NCBI GenBank assembly: GCA_044222395.1
Contig: JBGANK010000004.1
Span: forward strand, 62,001-126,000
Source of the DNA: JAEUMD01 sp044222395
GTDB taxonomy: Bacteria; Pseudomonadota; Alphaproteobacteria; Rhizobiales; Hyphomicrobiaceae
Length of the DNA: 64,000 bases
Reading direction: 5' to 3'
Below the pieces are notes generated by a model. The model was not told the DNA's origin. It saw only the letters and a list, made by a program, of their open reading frames with translations, and made no database searches. Positions 15,309 through 23,270 of the stretch are shown in pieces; the stretch's first letter is position 1; each line of letters starts with the position of its first letter. Made by a program: the position numbers and the translations under genes.

Positions 15309-16880
15309 TCACTTCGGCTGAGCGGCCGGGCTCTGCTGAGCCGGGGCTGCTGGGGCCTGCTGGGTGACGCCACCCCACCAATACGGCGGGGGCGGGGCCG
15401 GATACGGCGGAGCCGGACGATACCAATAGGGTTGCGGCGGAGCAGGAGGCTGCCAGGGCGTCGCTGCCGTCGTTGCTGGTGCTGCCGGTGCTGCGGGTGC
15501 CGCCGGTGCTGCGGACGCTGCTGGTTGCTGCGGCGCTGCGGCCGGAGCTGCCTGCTGTTGCCCCGCTGTCGGCGGCATGGGTAACGCCCAGGGCTGGGAC
15601 GCTGGCCGCATGGGCGCCATCCCTCCCCATTGCGACGGCGGTGCGGGCTGTGGCGGCGGCGGCGCAGTCAATTCGGCAGGCATCATCGGACGCTGCGGGC
15701 GAACAGGCGGCCTTGCCAACTCGGCCGGCATCTGTGGCGGCTCAGGCGGGCGTGCCAATTCGGGTGGCATCTGCGGTGGCTCGGGCGGACGCGCCAATTC
15801 GGGTGGCATCTGCGGTGGCTCGGGCGGCCGTGCGAGTTCAGCCGGCATCTGCGGTGGCTGCGGCGGCTCGGGTGGACGCGCCAACTCGGGCGGCATCTGC
15901 GGCGGCTCAGGTGGACGCGCGAGTTCAGCTGGCATCTGCGGCGGCTGCGGACGCTGTGGTGGGCGCGCGAGTTCAGCCGGCATCTGCGGCGGCTCAGGTG
16001 GACGCGCGAGTTCAGCTGGCATTTGCGGCGGCTGCGGACGCTGCGGTGGGCGCGCGAGTTCAGCCGGCATCTGCGGTGGCTGAGGACGTTGCGGAGGCAC
16101 CGCCAACTCGGGTGGCATCTGTGGCGGCTCAGGCGGACGCGCCAATTCTGCCGGCATCTGTGGCGGTTGCGGCGGTCTCGCCCAATCGGCGGGAGGCTGC
16201 GGTGGTTGCGGCGGCGGCAAGACGTTCCACTGCGTCGGGGTGGTCGGCGTCTGCGGTTGTGCAGGCTGCTGCGAAGGTGCGGTTGCAGCGGCGGCAGGTT
16301 GCGGAGCCTGTGGATAGAACGGCGGTGGGACGAATGCGGGTGGCGGCGGCGGCTGAACCGCCTGCGGCGGTGCGGCCGGGATCGTGGCGGCGCCCTGATA
16401 CTGGTAGCCCGGTGCGCCCGCTGACGGTGATGCCGGTGCGGGTGCTGCTGCAGAGGGTGCTGCTGCAGAAGGTGCTGCTGCAGAAGGTGCTGCCGTCATG
16501 GAAGGCGTTGGCACGACGCCTGCTGCTGCGGTGGTGCCCGTACCGGTAGCGGCTGGTGTTGATTTGGCAGTGGGGTCCTTGCTGCCGATTGGAGCGTAAG
16601 GACCGAGCGGCATCGTCTCGGGCGGCGGGGTCGTCGGCCAGCTCATCGGGGGCGGGGCGGTCGTTATCGAACTGCCATCAGGCGCTCCACCTGGATCGAA
16701 ACCAAGTGGCGGATATCCGCCCGGAGAGGCCTGTACGACGCTGCCTGGAGGCGCTGCAGGTTGCGCAGCCGTGTCAGCGGCAACGGCCGCAACAGGAAGC
16801 GCCACGAGCATCAACCCGGCAAGGGTCGAGCGGGTCAGCCGCGGCGCATTCATCTGGTGCGAATTCGATTGACGTTTCAT
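15309..16880 (-). CDS. Exported proline-rich protein with 12 tandem 13/16-residue repeats
   Basis: A 523-residue protein. Its signal peptide (LTRSTLAGLMLVALPVAAVA) follows a basic N-terminus, then come Pro/Gly-rich and Ala/Pro-rich linkers. The centre has twelve tandem repeats of the form ARPPEPPQMPxEL, with a 16-residue variant containing QRPQPPQMP. It ends in Pro/Trp/Tyr-rich sequence (WYRPAPPYPAPPPPYWWGG). It should be an extended periplasmic or surface rod. AAAGGTGAG before this ATG fixes the start, four bases after the RND permease stop. This tight coupling links it to the transporter. Confidence 0.75.
   Translation of the reverse strand: MKRQSNSHQMNAPRLTRSTLAGLMLVALPVAAVAADTAAQPAAPPGSVVQASPGGYPPLGFDPGGAPDGSSITTAPPPMSWPTTPPPETMPLGPYAPIGSKDPTAKSTPAATGTGTTAAAGVVPTPSMTAAPSAAAPSAAAPSAAAPAPASPSAGAPGYQYQGAATIPAAPPQAVQPPPPPAFVPPPFYPQAPQPAAAATAPSQQPAQPQTPTTPTQWNVLPPPQPPQPPADWARPPQPPQMPAELARPPEPPQMPPELAVPPQRPQPPQMPAELARPPQRPQPPQMPAELARPPEPPQMPAELARPPQRPQPPQMPAELARPPEPPQMPPELARPPEPPQPPQMPAELARPPEPPQMPPELARPPEPPQMPPELARPPEPPQMPAELARPPVRPQRPMMPAELTAPPPPQPAPPSQWGGMAPMRPASQPWALPMPPTAGQQQAAPAAAPQQPAASAAPAAPAAPAAPATTAATPWQPPAPPQPYWYRPAPPYPAPPPPYWWGGVTQQAPAAPAQQSPAAQPK
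15668..16181 (-). repeat. Tandem coding repeats (39/48 bp units) in the proline-rich protein gene
   Basis: About twelve units encode ARPPEPPQMPAEL-like peptides, with two unit lengths (13 and 16 residues) mixed along the array. The units are similar enough at DNA level to recombine, so length may vary between strains. Confidence 0.85.
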
Positions 16881-16884
16881 GTGC

Positions 16885-19800
16885 TCACCTTTCGTCGCTC
16901 TCGCTGCCGTTCGCACGGTTGGCGAGCAGCGCCTTGGCCTGTCCGATCCAGTCCTCACGGTCGATCCGCCCCTTGATCGCCAAAACCTCGTTGATGCGGG
17001 TGACGTCCTCAGGGGTCCACGCGGCGATCTCGGCTATGCGATGGATGCCAAGCGCGCGCAGCTGCGCCGATACGACCGGCCCGATACCTGAGATCTGCTG
17101 CAGGTCGTCATCGCCTACAGCTTTCGTTGCCGCACCGTCGGTGATGCCGCCGCGCGCCAAGCGAACCGCGTTGCTCGCAGCGACCGACGCCTTGCTCTCG
17201 ATGTGCGACGTGGAGCCTACGGTTTTCAGCTTCACTTTCGGCTTGGGTTTGGTTTCGCCTTCGGGTGCGTGCCCGGCCTGGGCCAATGAGTTCGCAGTCG
17301 GGGCCGCGCTGGCGACGATGGCGCGACTTGCCGCTGCCGCTGCGCGGGCGCCGACAGAGTCGGAGGCCGTTGGAGCGAGCAAGGCTGCCGGTGGTGTCGG
17401 TGCGACGTGCACGACGGGCGCGGGTGTAGCGGCGGGTGCGGGCGAGGCCAGCGTTGCGACTGCTGAAGCAGAGGCGCCAGCGGGTGCGGCCGGGCCGCCG
17501 ACTCCATTGCCGCCGGACATGGGCGCGCTGCCAGACTGACCACCACCGCCTGTTCCTCCAGTGCCGCCACCGCCGCGACTCTGGGGCGCCGGGGTGTAGG
17601 CATTGCCGGGCGACGTATCAGACTTCCTGCGTCCCAGCAGGTTGTCGATGGCTTCCTTGAGGCTGCCCGACAAGCTTGAGACGGGGAGCGGTTCCTTGGG
17701 CATGACGCCGCCGGAGAACAAGTGATGCAGGGCCTCGCTGACAAACGCCAGGACGCCGCCGACGGGTGCGAGCCAGCCGGTCCATTCGCGCGTGGTGCCG
17801 GCGCGCGGAGGTGCAAGCGCGGCGGTTCCGGCACTGCCGCCCGTGACTGAGCTGCCCGCCGTGCTGCCATTGCGCAATGTGGCGCGCGTCAGATTGGTAG
17901 CGGCATCGCCGAGGCGCGAGAACAGGCCCGGACCGGCGGGGTTGGGCGCGCAAACCGGCGTCTGCATGGCCACCGCGGCGTGCGCTTCGTCATAGGGATC
18001 GTCGAAGCGGTTGGCGGTTGAGAATGCACCGGCGGCACGATTGCACGCGATCGGGATCACAACGAGCGTCAACGCGGTCGAGACGATGGCGCCGAACAGC
18101 AGCGAGATCGCCATTCCCTGGAAGATCGGGTCGGTGAGGATCGACGCCGAACCGGCAATCAGGGCGAGCGAGGTGATGACGATCGGACGGGTTCTGGTGC
18201 GTGCGGCTTCGAGCACCGCCTCGCGGACCGGCATGCCGTCGGCAATGGCGTGCTTGGAGAAGTCGACGAGCAGGATCGAGTTACGGACGATGATGCCGGC
18301 GAGCGCAATCCAGCCGATCATGCTGGTTGCGGTGAATTCGGCGCCGAACAGCCAGTGACCGGGGATGATGCCGATCAGCGTCAGCGGGATCGGCGCCATG
18401 ATGATGCCGGGCAGGCGGAAGTTGCCGAACTCCATCACCACGAGCATGTAGATCAGGATCAGGGCGGCGATGAAGGCGAGACCCATGTCGCGGAACGTCT
18501 CATAGGTGACGGTCCACTCGCCAGTCCACTCGAAGCCGGACTTGAAGTCATCGGACGGCGGGCCGATAAGGTAGCCTGACAACTCGACACCATCAGGCGT
18601 CTTGTAATCCTTCAGCAGCTTGGAGATCTCGATCATGCCGTAGACCGGCGCGGCAAGACGGCCGGCGACCTCGCCGGTCACGTATTCCATCGCGCGCAGG
18701 TCCTTGTGGAAGACGATCATGTCCTGCGGCTGGCGGGTGAACGAGCCAAGCTCGGACAGCGGCACGAGGCGTCCGTCACGGGTTGCGATTGGCAGTTCGC
18801 CGACCTGCGAAAACTGGCTGCGCACCTCGAGCGGGGCCTGGATGACGATGTAGCGGGGCTCGAGTTCGCGGCCGACCTTGACGGCGCCGAGTTTCTGCCC
18901 GCCCATCACCATGCCGAGCTGCTGGGTGATGTCCTCGATGGTGACGTTCTGATATTCGGCCTTCTGCTGGTTGACGACGAAGGTCCAGTTGTCGTGCGGC
19001 TCCTGCAGGTAATTGTCGGCGTCGACGATGCCTTCGGCCTTCTCGAAAATCTTGGTGAGGTCCTTGGCCACCTGGCGACGCGTCGCATCGTCGGGGCCGT
19101 AGACCTCGGCGACCATGGTCTGCAGGACCGGCGGGCCGGGTGGCATTTCGACCACCTGGATGCGGGCGCCGAGCTTCGTTGCAATCGGGGTCAGACGCTC
19201 ACGCGCCTCGACGGCGATCTGGTGGCTCGAACGCTTGCGCTTCTTCTTGTGCAGCAACTGAACCTGAATATCGCCTTCCCATGCCTTGTCACGCAGGTAG
19301 TAGTGGCGGACGAGGCCATTGAAGTTGAACGGCGAGGCGGTGCCCGTATAGGTCTGGATCGCAGTGACCTCGGGCAGCTTCAGCGTCTCGTTGGTGAGCT
19401 CCTGGATGACGTTGGCGGTGACCGGCAGCGCGGTGCCTTCCGGCATGTTCACGACGATGTTGAACTCCGGCTTGTTGTCGAGCGGGAGCATCTTCACGGC
19501 CACGTGGGTCGTGTAGAACATCAGGCAGCACAGCAGGAAGAAGATCCAGATGCCGATGCGGAACAGGCGCGCCTTGGCCGGGCTGTCGAGCAGCGGACCG
19601 ACGAAGTTGTGGTAGAAGTTGTGGAGCCGCTGCGAGAACTTGTGCTCGGACTCCTCCATCTTGTGCAGTTCCTTGATACTCGGCCGGATGCGGATGGCGA
19701 GCCAGGGGGTAAAGATGAAGGCGGCAAACAGCGAGAAGATCATCGCCACCGAGCCGAGCACGGGAATCGGCAGCATGTAGGGGCCCATCATGCCGGACAC

Positions 19801-21198
19801 GAAGCCCATCGGCAGCAGAGCAGCGATGACGGTGAAGGTGGCCAGGATGGTCGGGTTGCCAACTTCGCGGACGGCGTCGACTGTGGTCGGCGTGTCGATG
19901 CCGCCCTTGAGCAGCCAGCGCCGGTAAATGTTTTCGACAACGACCGTTGCGTCGTCGACGAGAATGCCGATCGAGAAGATGAGGGCGAACAGCGAGACGC
20001 GGTCGATCGTGAATCCGAGCAGCCAGGCGGAGAACACCGTGATCAGGATCACGACCGGAATGACGACGAGAACGACGATGGTCGGACGCAGGCCGAGGAA
20101 CAGGTAGATGAGGGCGCACACCGCACCGGTGGCGATGAACATCTTGAGCAGAAGCTCGTTGACCTTGTCGTTGGCCGTCTCGCCGTAGTTGCGGGTGATC
20201 TCCACGGTGATGTTGTCGGGGATGACCGTGCCCTTCAGGGTCTCGATCTTGCTGATCAGCGCGTTGGCGACGGTGACGCCGTTGGTGCCGGTCTTCTTGG
20301 CGATCGCAATCGTGACGGCCGGCGAACCCTCGGTGCTGGGGCGGCTCTTGTCGGCGGCGGGGCCCGAGTAGTACTGCACGAAATCGCGAGCTTCATCACC
20401 GCCCTCGATCACCTTGGCAACCTGGCGCACGTAAACCGGAGCGCCGTTCCTGACGCCGACGATCAGGTTCTCGATATCGCGCGCGTGCTGGAGGAAGCGG
20501 CCGGTGTAGACCTGGAAGTCCATGCTGCCGGTCTCGACCTTGCCGATGTCCTTGCGCTCGTTGGCGGAGGAGATGGTCTTGGCGAGCTGGCCGATGGAAA
20601 GCGAGTAGCCTTTCAAGCGCTCGGGCATGACCTCGACGCGGATGGTCTCCGGACGGCCGCCGACGATGAACGATTGGGCGGTCTCGTCGACCGTCTTGAG
20701 GCGCTGCATCACCTCGAGGGATACGAGACGCAAGGCGGCGTCGTCGAGCTGCTTGGACCACAGCGTGAAGGTGACGACGGGAACGTCGTCGATGCCGCGC
20801 GGCTTGACCAGCGGCTGGGATACGCCGGGCGGGATCTTGTCGAGGTTGGAGGCGAGCTTGTCATAGAGCTTGACCAGCGAGGGCTCCATCTTCTCGCCGA
20901 CCTCGAACTGCACGGTGACCATGCCGCCGCCGCGCTGGGAGGCGGAGTAGACGTGCTTGACGCCGTGAATCTCGCTCATCATGCGCTCGAGCGGATCGGT
21001 GGCCAGTGAGGCCACCTGCTCGGCGGCGGCGCCCGGGAAGGAGAACATGATGTCCACCATCGGCACCGAAATCTGCGGGTCTTCCTGGCGGGGCGTGATG
21101 ATCAGGCCCAGGAGACCGAGAAGCAGCAATGCGGCGAGGAAGAGCGGGGTCAGTGGCGAGTGGATGAACATTGCCGTCATGCCACCGGCTATGCCCAT
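16885..21198 (-). CDS. RND efflux permease fused to a C-terminal helix-hairpin-helix domain
   Basis: Residues 1 to about 1050 form a complete RND (AcrB-type) proton-driven permease. It has TM1 after FIHSPLTPLF, periplasmic porter domains, TM4 with the proton-relay pair Asp415-Asp416 in GILVDDATVVVEN, a second porter half and TM10 with GIIVRNSILLVDF. A 386-residue tail follows: low-complexity Ala/Gly/Pro/Thr sequence, a Lys/Pro patch, then a helix-hairpin-helix domain (about 1363-1428: ISGIGPVVSAQLRALGI, AAWTPEDV, GRIDREDWIGQAKAL). That domain resembles the C-terminal HhH of some NADH dehydrogenase subunits and L21-like proteins. CAGGAGAAC before the ATG fixes the start. Substrate unknown. Confidence 0.93.
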   Translation of the reverse strand: MGIAGGMTAMFIHSPLTPLFLAALLLLGLLGLIITPRQEDPQISVPMVDIMFSFPGAAAEQVASLATDPLERMMSEIHGVKHVYSASQRGGGMVTVQFEVGEKMEPSLVKLYDKLASNLDKIPPGVSQPLVKPRGIDDVPVVTFTLWSKQLDDAALRLVSLEVMQRLKTVDETAQSFIVGGRPETIRVEVMPERLKGYSLSIGQLAKTISSANERKDIGKVETGSMDFQVYTGRFLQHARDIENLIVGVRNGAPVYVRQVAKVIEGGDEARDFVQYYSGPAADKSRPSTEGSPAVTIAIAKKTGTNGVTVANALISKIETLKGTVIPDNITVEITRNYGETANDKVNELLLKMFIATGAVCALIYLFLGLRPTIVVLVVIPVVILITVFSAWLLGFTIDRVSLFALIFSIGILVDDATVVVENIYRRWLLKGGIDTPTTVDAVREVGNPTILATFTVIAALLPMGFVSGMMGPYMLPIPVLGSVAMIFSLFAAFIFTPWLAIRIRPSIKELHKMEESEHKFSQRLHNFYHNFVGPLLDSPAKARLFRIGIWIFFLLCCLMFYTTHVAVKMLPLDNKPEFNIVVNMPEGTALPVTANVIQELTNETLKLPEVTAIQTYTGTASPFNFNGLVRHYYLRDKAWEGDIQVQLLHKKKRKRSSHQIAVEARERLTPIATKLGARIQVVEMPPGPPVLQTMVAEVYGPDDATRRQVAKDLTKIFEKAEGIVDADNYLQEPHDNWTFVVNQQKAEYQNVTIEDITQQLGMVMGGQKLGAVKVGRELEPRYIVIQAPLEVRSQFSQVGELPIATRDGRLVPLSELGSFTRQPQDMIVFHKDLRAMEYVTGEVAGRLAAPVYGMIEISKLLKDYKTPDGVELSGYLIGPPSDDFKSGFEWTGEWTVTYETFRDMGLAFIAALILIYMLVVMEFGNFRLPGIIMAPIPLTLIGIIPGHWLFGAEFTATSMIGWIALAGIIVRNSILLVDFSKHAIADGMPVREAVLEAARTRTRPIVITSLALIAGSASILTDPIFQGMAISLLFGAIVSTALTLVVIPIACNRAAGAFSTANRFDDPYDEAHAAVAMQTPVCAPNPAGPGLFSRLGDAATNLTRATLRNGSTAGSSVTGGSAGTAALAPPRAGTTREWTGWLAPVGGVLAFVSEALHHLFSGGVMPKEPLPVSSLSGSLKEAIDNLLGRRKSDTSPGNAYTPAPQSRGGGGTGGTGGGGQSGSAPMSGGNGVGGPAAPAGASASAVATLASPAPAATPAPVVHVAPTPPAALLAPTASDSVGARAAAAASRAIVASAAPTANSLAQAGHAPEGETKPKPKVKLKTVGSTSHIESKASVAASNAVRLARGGITDGAATKAVGDDDLQQISGIGPVVSAQLRALGIHRIAEIAAWTPEDVTRINEVLAIKGRIDREDWIGQAKALLANRANGSESDER

Positions 21199-21341
21199 GT
21201 TCTCCTGGTGGGGAGGTTGCTTGCTCGAAATATCGCCGGTGCTCGACACGGTACACTTCCCCAAGACTCGTACGCTACATTCACCCGACGTGCCCATCCT
21301 TGCGACAGGCGGCGTCCCTAGAATTTCATTGTGCAATCAAT

Positions 21342-21357
21342 CCTGCATTGATGCAGG
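21342..21357 (-). promoter_or_regulatory. Hairpin between RND adaptor and permease genes
   Basis: CCTGCATTGATGCAGG is a perfect inverted repeat (7-base arms), extendable by CAA/TTG with one bulge, in the 180-base adaptor-permease spacer. There is no U-run. It may be an RNA processing or attenuation site, or a protein-binding site. Confidence 0.4.
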
Positions 21358-21378
21358 TTGGAAAATGACTTGATTGCT

Positions 21379-22542
21379 TCAATGAGCAGTTGCGCCCTTT
21401 CCGCCGGCCTGCATGGAACGCTGCGGGGGCCCGGTGCCCTCGGCGGCGGTCTGCAGGATGACCTGCTCGCCGCCCTCCAGACCGGACAGGATCGTGACCC
21501 TGCCGTCGGGAAGGGTCGAGCCGACGCGTACGACCCGCAGGGTCGGTACGCCGTCCTTCAAGACCATTACGGCTGGAAGGCTGCCGCGCCAGACGATCGC
21601 CTCGCGCGGAACCACGGGCAGTGCGGTCGCGTGCGAGGCGGGGTCGGGCAGCATGATCTCGGCGTACATGCCCGGGCCGCCGGGAAGACCGCTCGGAAGA
21701 TCAAACTTCACCGTGACCGTGTGACGGGAGGCGTCGGCCATCGGGAACACCTGGGAGACGCGCGCCTGCACGGGGATGCCGCGGCCAACATCGATGCGGG
21801 CCGGCACGAACTCGCCAATGCGGAGCGCCGACACCAGTCCAACGGGAACCTCGGCCTGAATGCGAAGGTAAGCGACGTAGGCGATCTTCATCAGCGGCTG
21901 GCCGGGCTGAACGGTATCGCCCTCCTCGACCATCTTCTTGACGATGACGCCGTCGAACGGAGAGGTGAGGCTGGCGTCGCGGATCTTGGCGTCGAGTTGG
22001 TCGATGCTGGCGCGCGCGCCGAGGATCTGCGTGCGGGCATCGTCGACGCCCTTGGCTTGGCCGTAAAGGTCGGCCCAGCGGCGTACTTGGGGATCGTTGC
22101 CGCCAGCGTACTGGCCGGTAAACGGCCGCATGAAGCTGTCCATCATGCCTGGCAGGGCCATGCCGGTCGGCTGGCCCGTGCGGGGCGACCACAGCTCGCG
22201 CGAATACTGGACGTGCGCGTTGCGGAGCGAAGCTTCGGCGGAGATCAACTGGGCGTTGGCGGCCCTCCGCTTGGCTTGAAGCTCGTCGTCGTTGATCGAG
22301 ACCATGACATCGCCGGCCTTGGCGGGATCGCCTTCGCGGCCGGCTACCATCTTCACTTGGCCCGGGATCTGGGCGACGAGCGTCACTTCCTTGTAGGGGA
22401 CGACGGTGCCACCGACGGTGGTCAAGTGGCCAGAGCGGTCGACCGTGACCGGGACCGTGCGGTATTGGGCCTGGGCAACGCCGGTCGCTGCAAGGATTGC
22501 GAGCGCTGCGATTGCCGTACGCGACATATACTTGGAATGCAT
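21379..22542 (-). CDS. RND transporter periplasmic adaptor (HlyD/AcrA family)
   Basis: Membrane fusion protein that links the permease to an outer-membrane channel. A signal peptide (residues about 6-25, TAIAALAILAATGVAQAQ) precedes the barrel/lipoyl half (GGTVVPYKEVTLVAQIPGQV), a helical hairpin (about 90-175) and the second lipoyl half (LTSPFDGVIVKKMVEEGDTV), then the beta-barrel and membrane-proximal domains (VPREAIVW, VTILSGLEGGEQVI). The hairpin has an unusual Met/Pro-rich section (MALPGMMDSFMRPF). The start overlaps the upstream stop in TGATG and has GAGGG before it. No TolC partner is adjacent; a TolC-family gene lies about 11 kb away. Confidence 0.92.
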   Translation of the reverse strand: MHSKYMSRTAIAALAILAATGVAQAQYRTVPVTVDRSGHLTTVGGTVVPYKEVTLVAQIPGQVKMVAGREGDPAKAGDVMVSINDDELQAKRRAANAQLISAEASLRNAHVQYSRELWSPRTGQPTGMALPGMMDSFMRPFTGQYAGGNDPQVRRWADLYGQAKGVDDARTQILGARASIDQLDAKIRDASLTSPFDGVIVKKMVEEGDTVQPGQPLMKIAYVAYLRIQAEVPVGLVSALRIGEFVPARIDVGRGIPVQARVSQVFPMADASRHTVTVKFDLPSGLPGGPGMYAEIMLPDPASHATALPVVPREAIVWRGSLPAVMVLKDGVPTLRVVRVGSTLPDGRVTILSGLEGGEQVILQTAAEGTGPPQRSMQAGGKGATAH

Positions 22543-22934
22543 CACACCCTCGCCATTACGCAAAAGCTCTTCATGAAGGGACCAGCCATGGATGGTTCCT
22601 TGATCATTGAGACGTAGTCACCGATGACGAATTGCAGTCGAGAAGAAGCGTAGGCCATGCCGAGGCTGACCATGCCGGGTGGCTCCTCCAGCCAGCCCGC
22701 CCAAGTCTCCGGGTCGGCGCGCAGGTCCCAATCGAGATGCTCGCCTTCGTACGCCTTGGCATTGATAGCCATGCCATTCTCAACAAACAGAATCCCCCTC
22801 GGCGCGGGTTCACCGCAAAATCCGTAGCCGATGTTCGAATCAAAACCGATCTTCCTGAGCGCGCCCGACAAAGCAGGCTCAGCATTCCACGCGTCCCGAA
22901 AGCGTGCCATCCATTCAGGAGAAAACAGGCGCAT
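22542..22934 (-). CDS. SCP2-like lipid-binding domain protein
   Basis: A 130-residue soluble protein. The pattern ILFVENGMAINAKAYEG, then LDWDLRADPETWAGWLEEP and a C-terminal LQFVIGDYVSMIKEPSMAGP resembles single-domain bacterial sterol-carrier-protein-2 (SCP2) folds, which bind hydrophobic ligands. This is a fold-level guess from the strand-helix-GDY/M pattern. GGGGAGGAG upstream supports the start at MRLFSPEW rather than the earlier ATG. It is the first gene after the sigma-54 promoter and is translationally coupled to the adaptor gene. It could present a lipid or hydrophobic substrate to the transporter. Confidence 0.6.
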   Translation of the reverse strand: MRLFSPEWMARFRDAWNAEPALSGALRKIGFDSNIGYGFCGEPAPRGILFVENGMAINAKAYEGEHLDWDLRADPETWAGWLEEPPGMVSLGMAYASSRLQFVIGDYVSMIKEPSMAGPFMKSFCVMARV

Positions 22935-22993
22935 TCCCAGGTCGCTCCTCCCCGCTCGTCGGGGTCTTGACGCCCCATTACCCATACTTTACG

Positions 22994-23003
22994 CGAATAT
23001 TCG
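22994..23003. promoter_or_regulatory. Palindrome at the predicted start of the sigma-54 transcript
   Basis: CGAATATTCG is a perfect ten-base palindrome covering roughly +1 to +10 of the predicted transcript. It shares the ATTCG/CGAAT words with the two inverted repeats near 25.8 and 26.1 kb, so it may be a site for the same repressor, but the spacing differs. Confidence 0.35.
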
Positions 23004-23013
23004 TGAAGAATGA

Positions 23014-23030
23014 TGCAATGCCTGTGCCAA
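23014..23030 (-). promoter_or_regulatory. Sigma-54 (RpoN) promoter of the SCP2-RND-sulfur-globule-like operon
   Basis: On the minus strand the sequence TTGGCAC-AGGCA-TTGCA matches the RpoN consensus TGGCACG-N4-TTGCA at every key base. The -24 GG and -12 GC have exact spacing. Transcription should start near 23003, giving a leader of about 70 bases before the SCP2-like gene. The divergent gene encodes a sigma-54 activator, which strengthens the call. Confidence 0.85.
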
Positions 23031-23073
23031 GGGTTAATATGCTGTAAATGCTATGTTTTCACATACAAGTCGT

Positions 23074-23090
23074 GTTGCGCAGTTTGCAAC
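23074..23090. promoter_or_regulatory. Candidate activator-binding site (GTTGC-N7-GCAAC)
   Basis: This inverted repeat lies centred about 80 bases upstream of the predicted sigma-54 start. The same GTTGC/GCAAC words recur at 23171-23197. The position and repetition fit enhancer sites for the divergent activator. Confidence 0.5.
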
Positions 23091-23170
23091 GTTATCTTCT
23101 CATTCATCTCATTAAAATTTTTTAAAGGGCTGTTCTTGCGAGAAAATTTAAATGTATTGTAAGTGCCAGT

Positions 23171-23197
23171 GTTGCGCAACGATTCAAGCATTGCAAC
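23171..23197. promoter_or_regulatory. Second candidate activator-binding region
   Basis: A perfect palindrome GTTGCGCAAC is followed 13 bases later by another GCAAC arm in TTGCAAC. It lies about 170-195 bases upstream of the sigma-54 start and 75-100 bases before the activator gene, so it could serve activation and autoregulation. Confidence 0.45.
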
Positions 23198-23270
23198 AAT
23201 GGTGAAGTATCGGGCGTGGCCGGCGTGAAGCGCCGCACCCTGAAAGGTCATTCTTGCCGGAGGATGGCTC

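Noticed and set aside
15668..16181. Regular 39/48-base repeats that could suggest a CRISPR array
   Set aside because: There are no unique spacers, and the repeats are in frame and encode a Pro-rich protein with signal peptide.
18706..21009. A 767-codon plus-strand frame opposite the RND permease gene
   Set aside because: It is the antisense shadow of a GC-rich coding sequence: Asp/Glu/Gly/Arg/His-rich, no motif, no ribosome site.
22986..23270. AT-rich intergenic stretch as an island boundary or replication origin
   Set aside because: There are no DnaA boxes, att sites or integrase. The AT-richness is explained by a sigma-54 promoter and its upstream control region.
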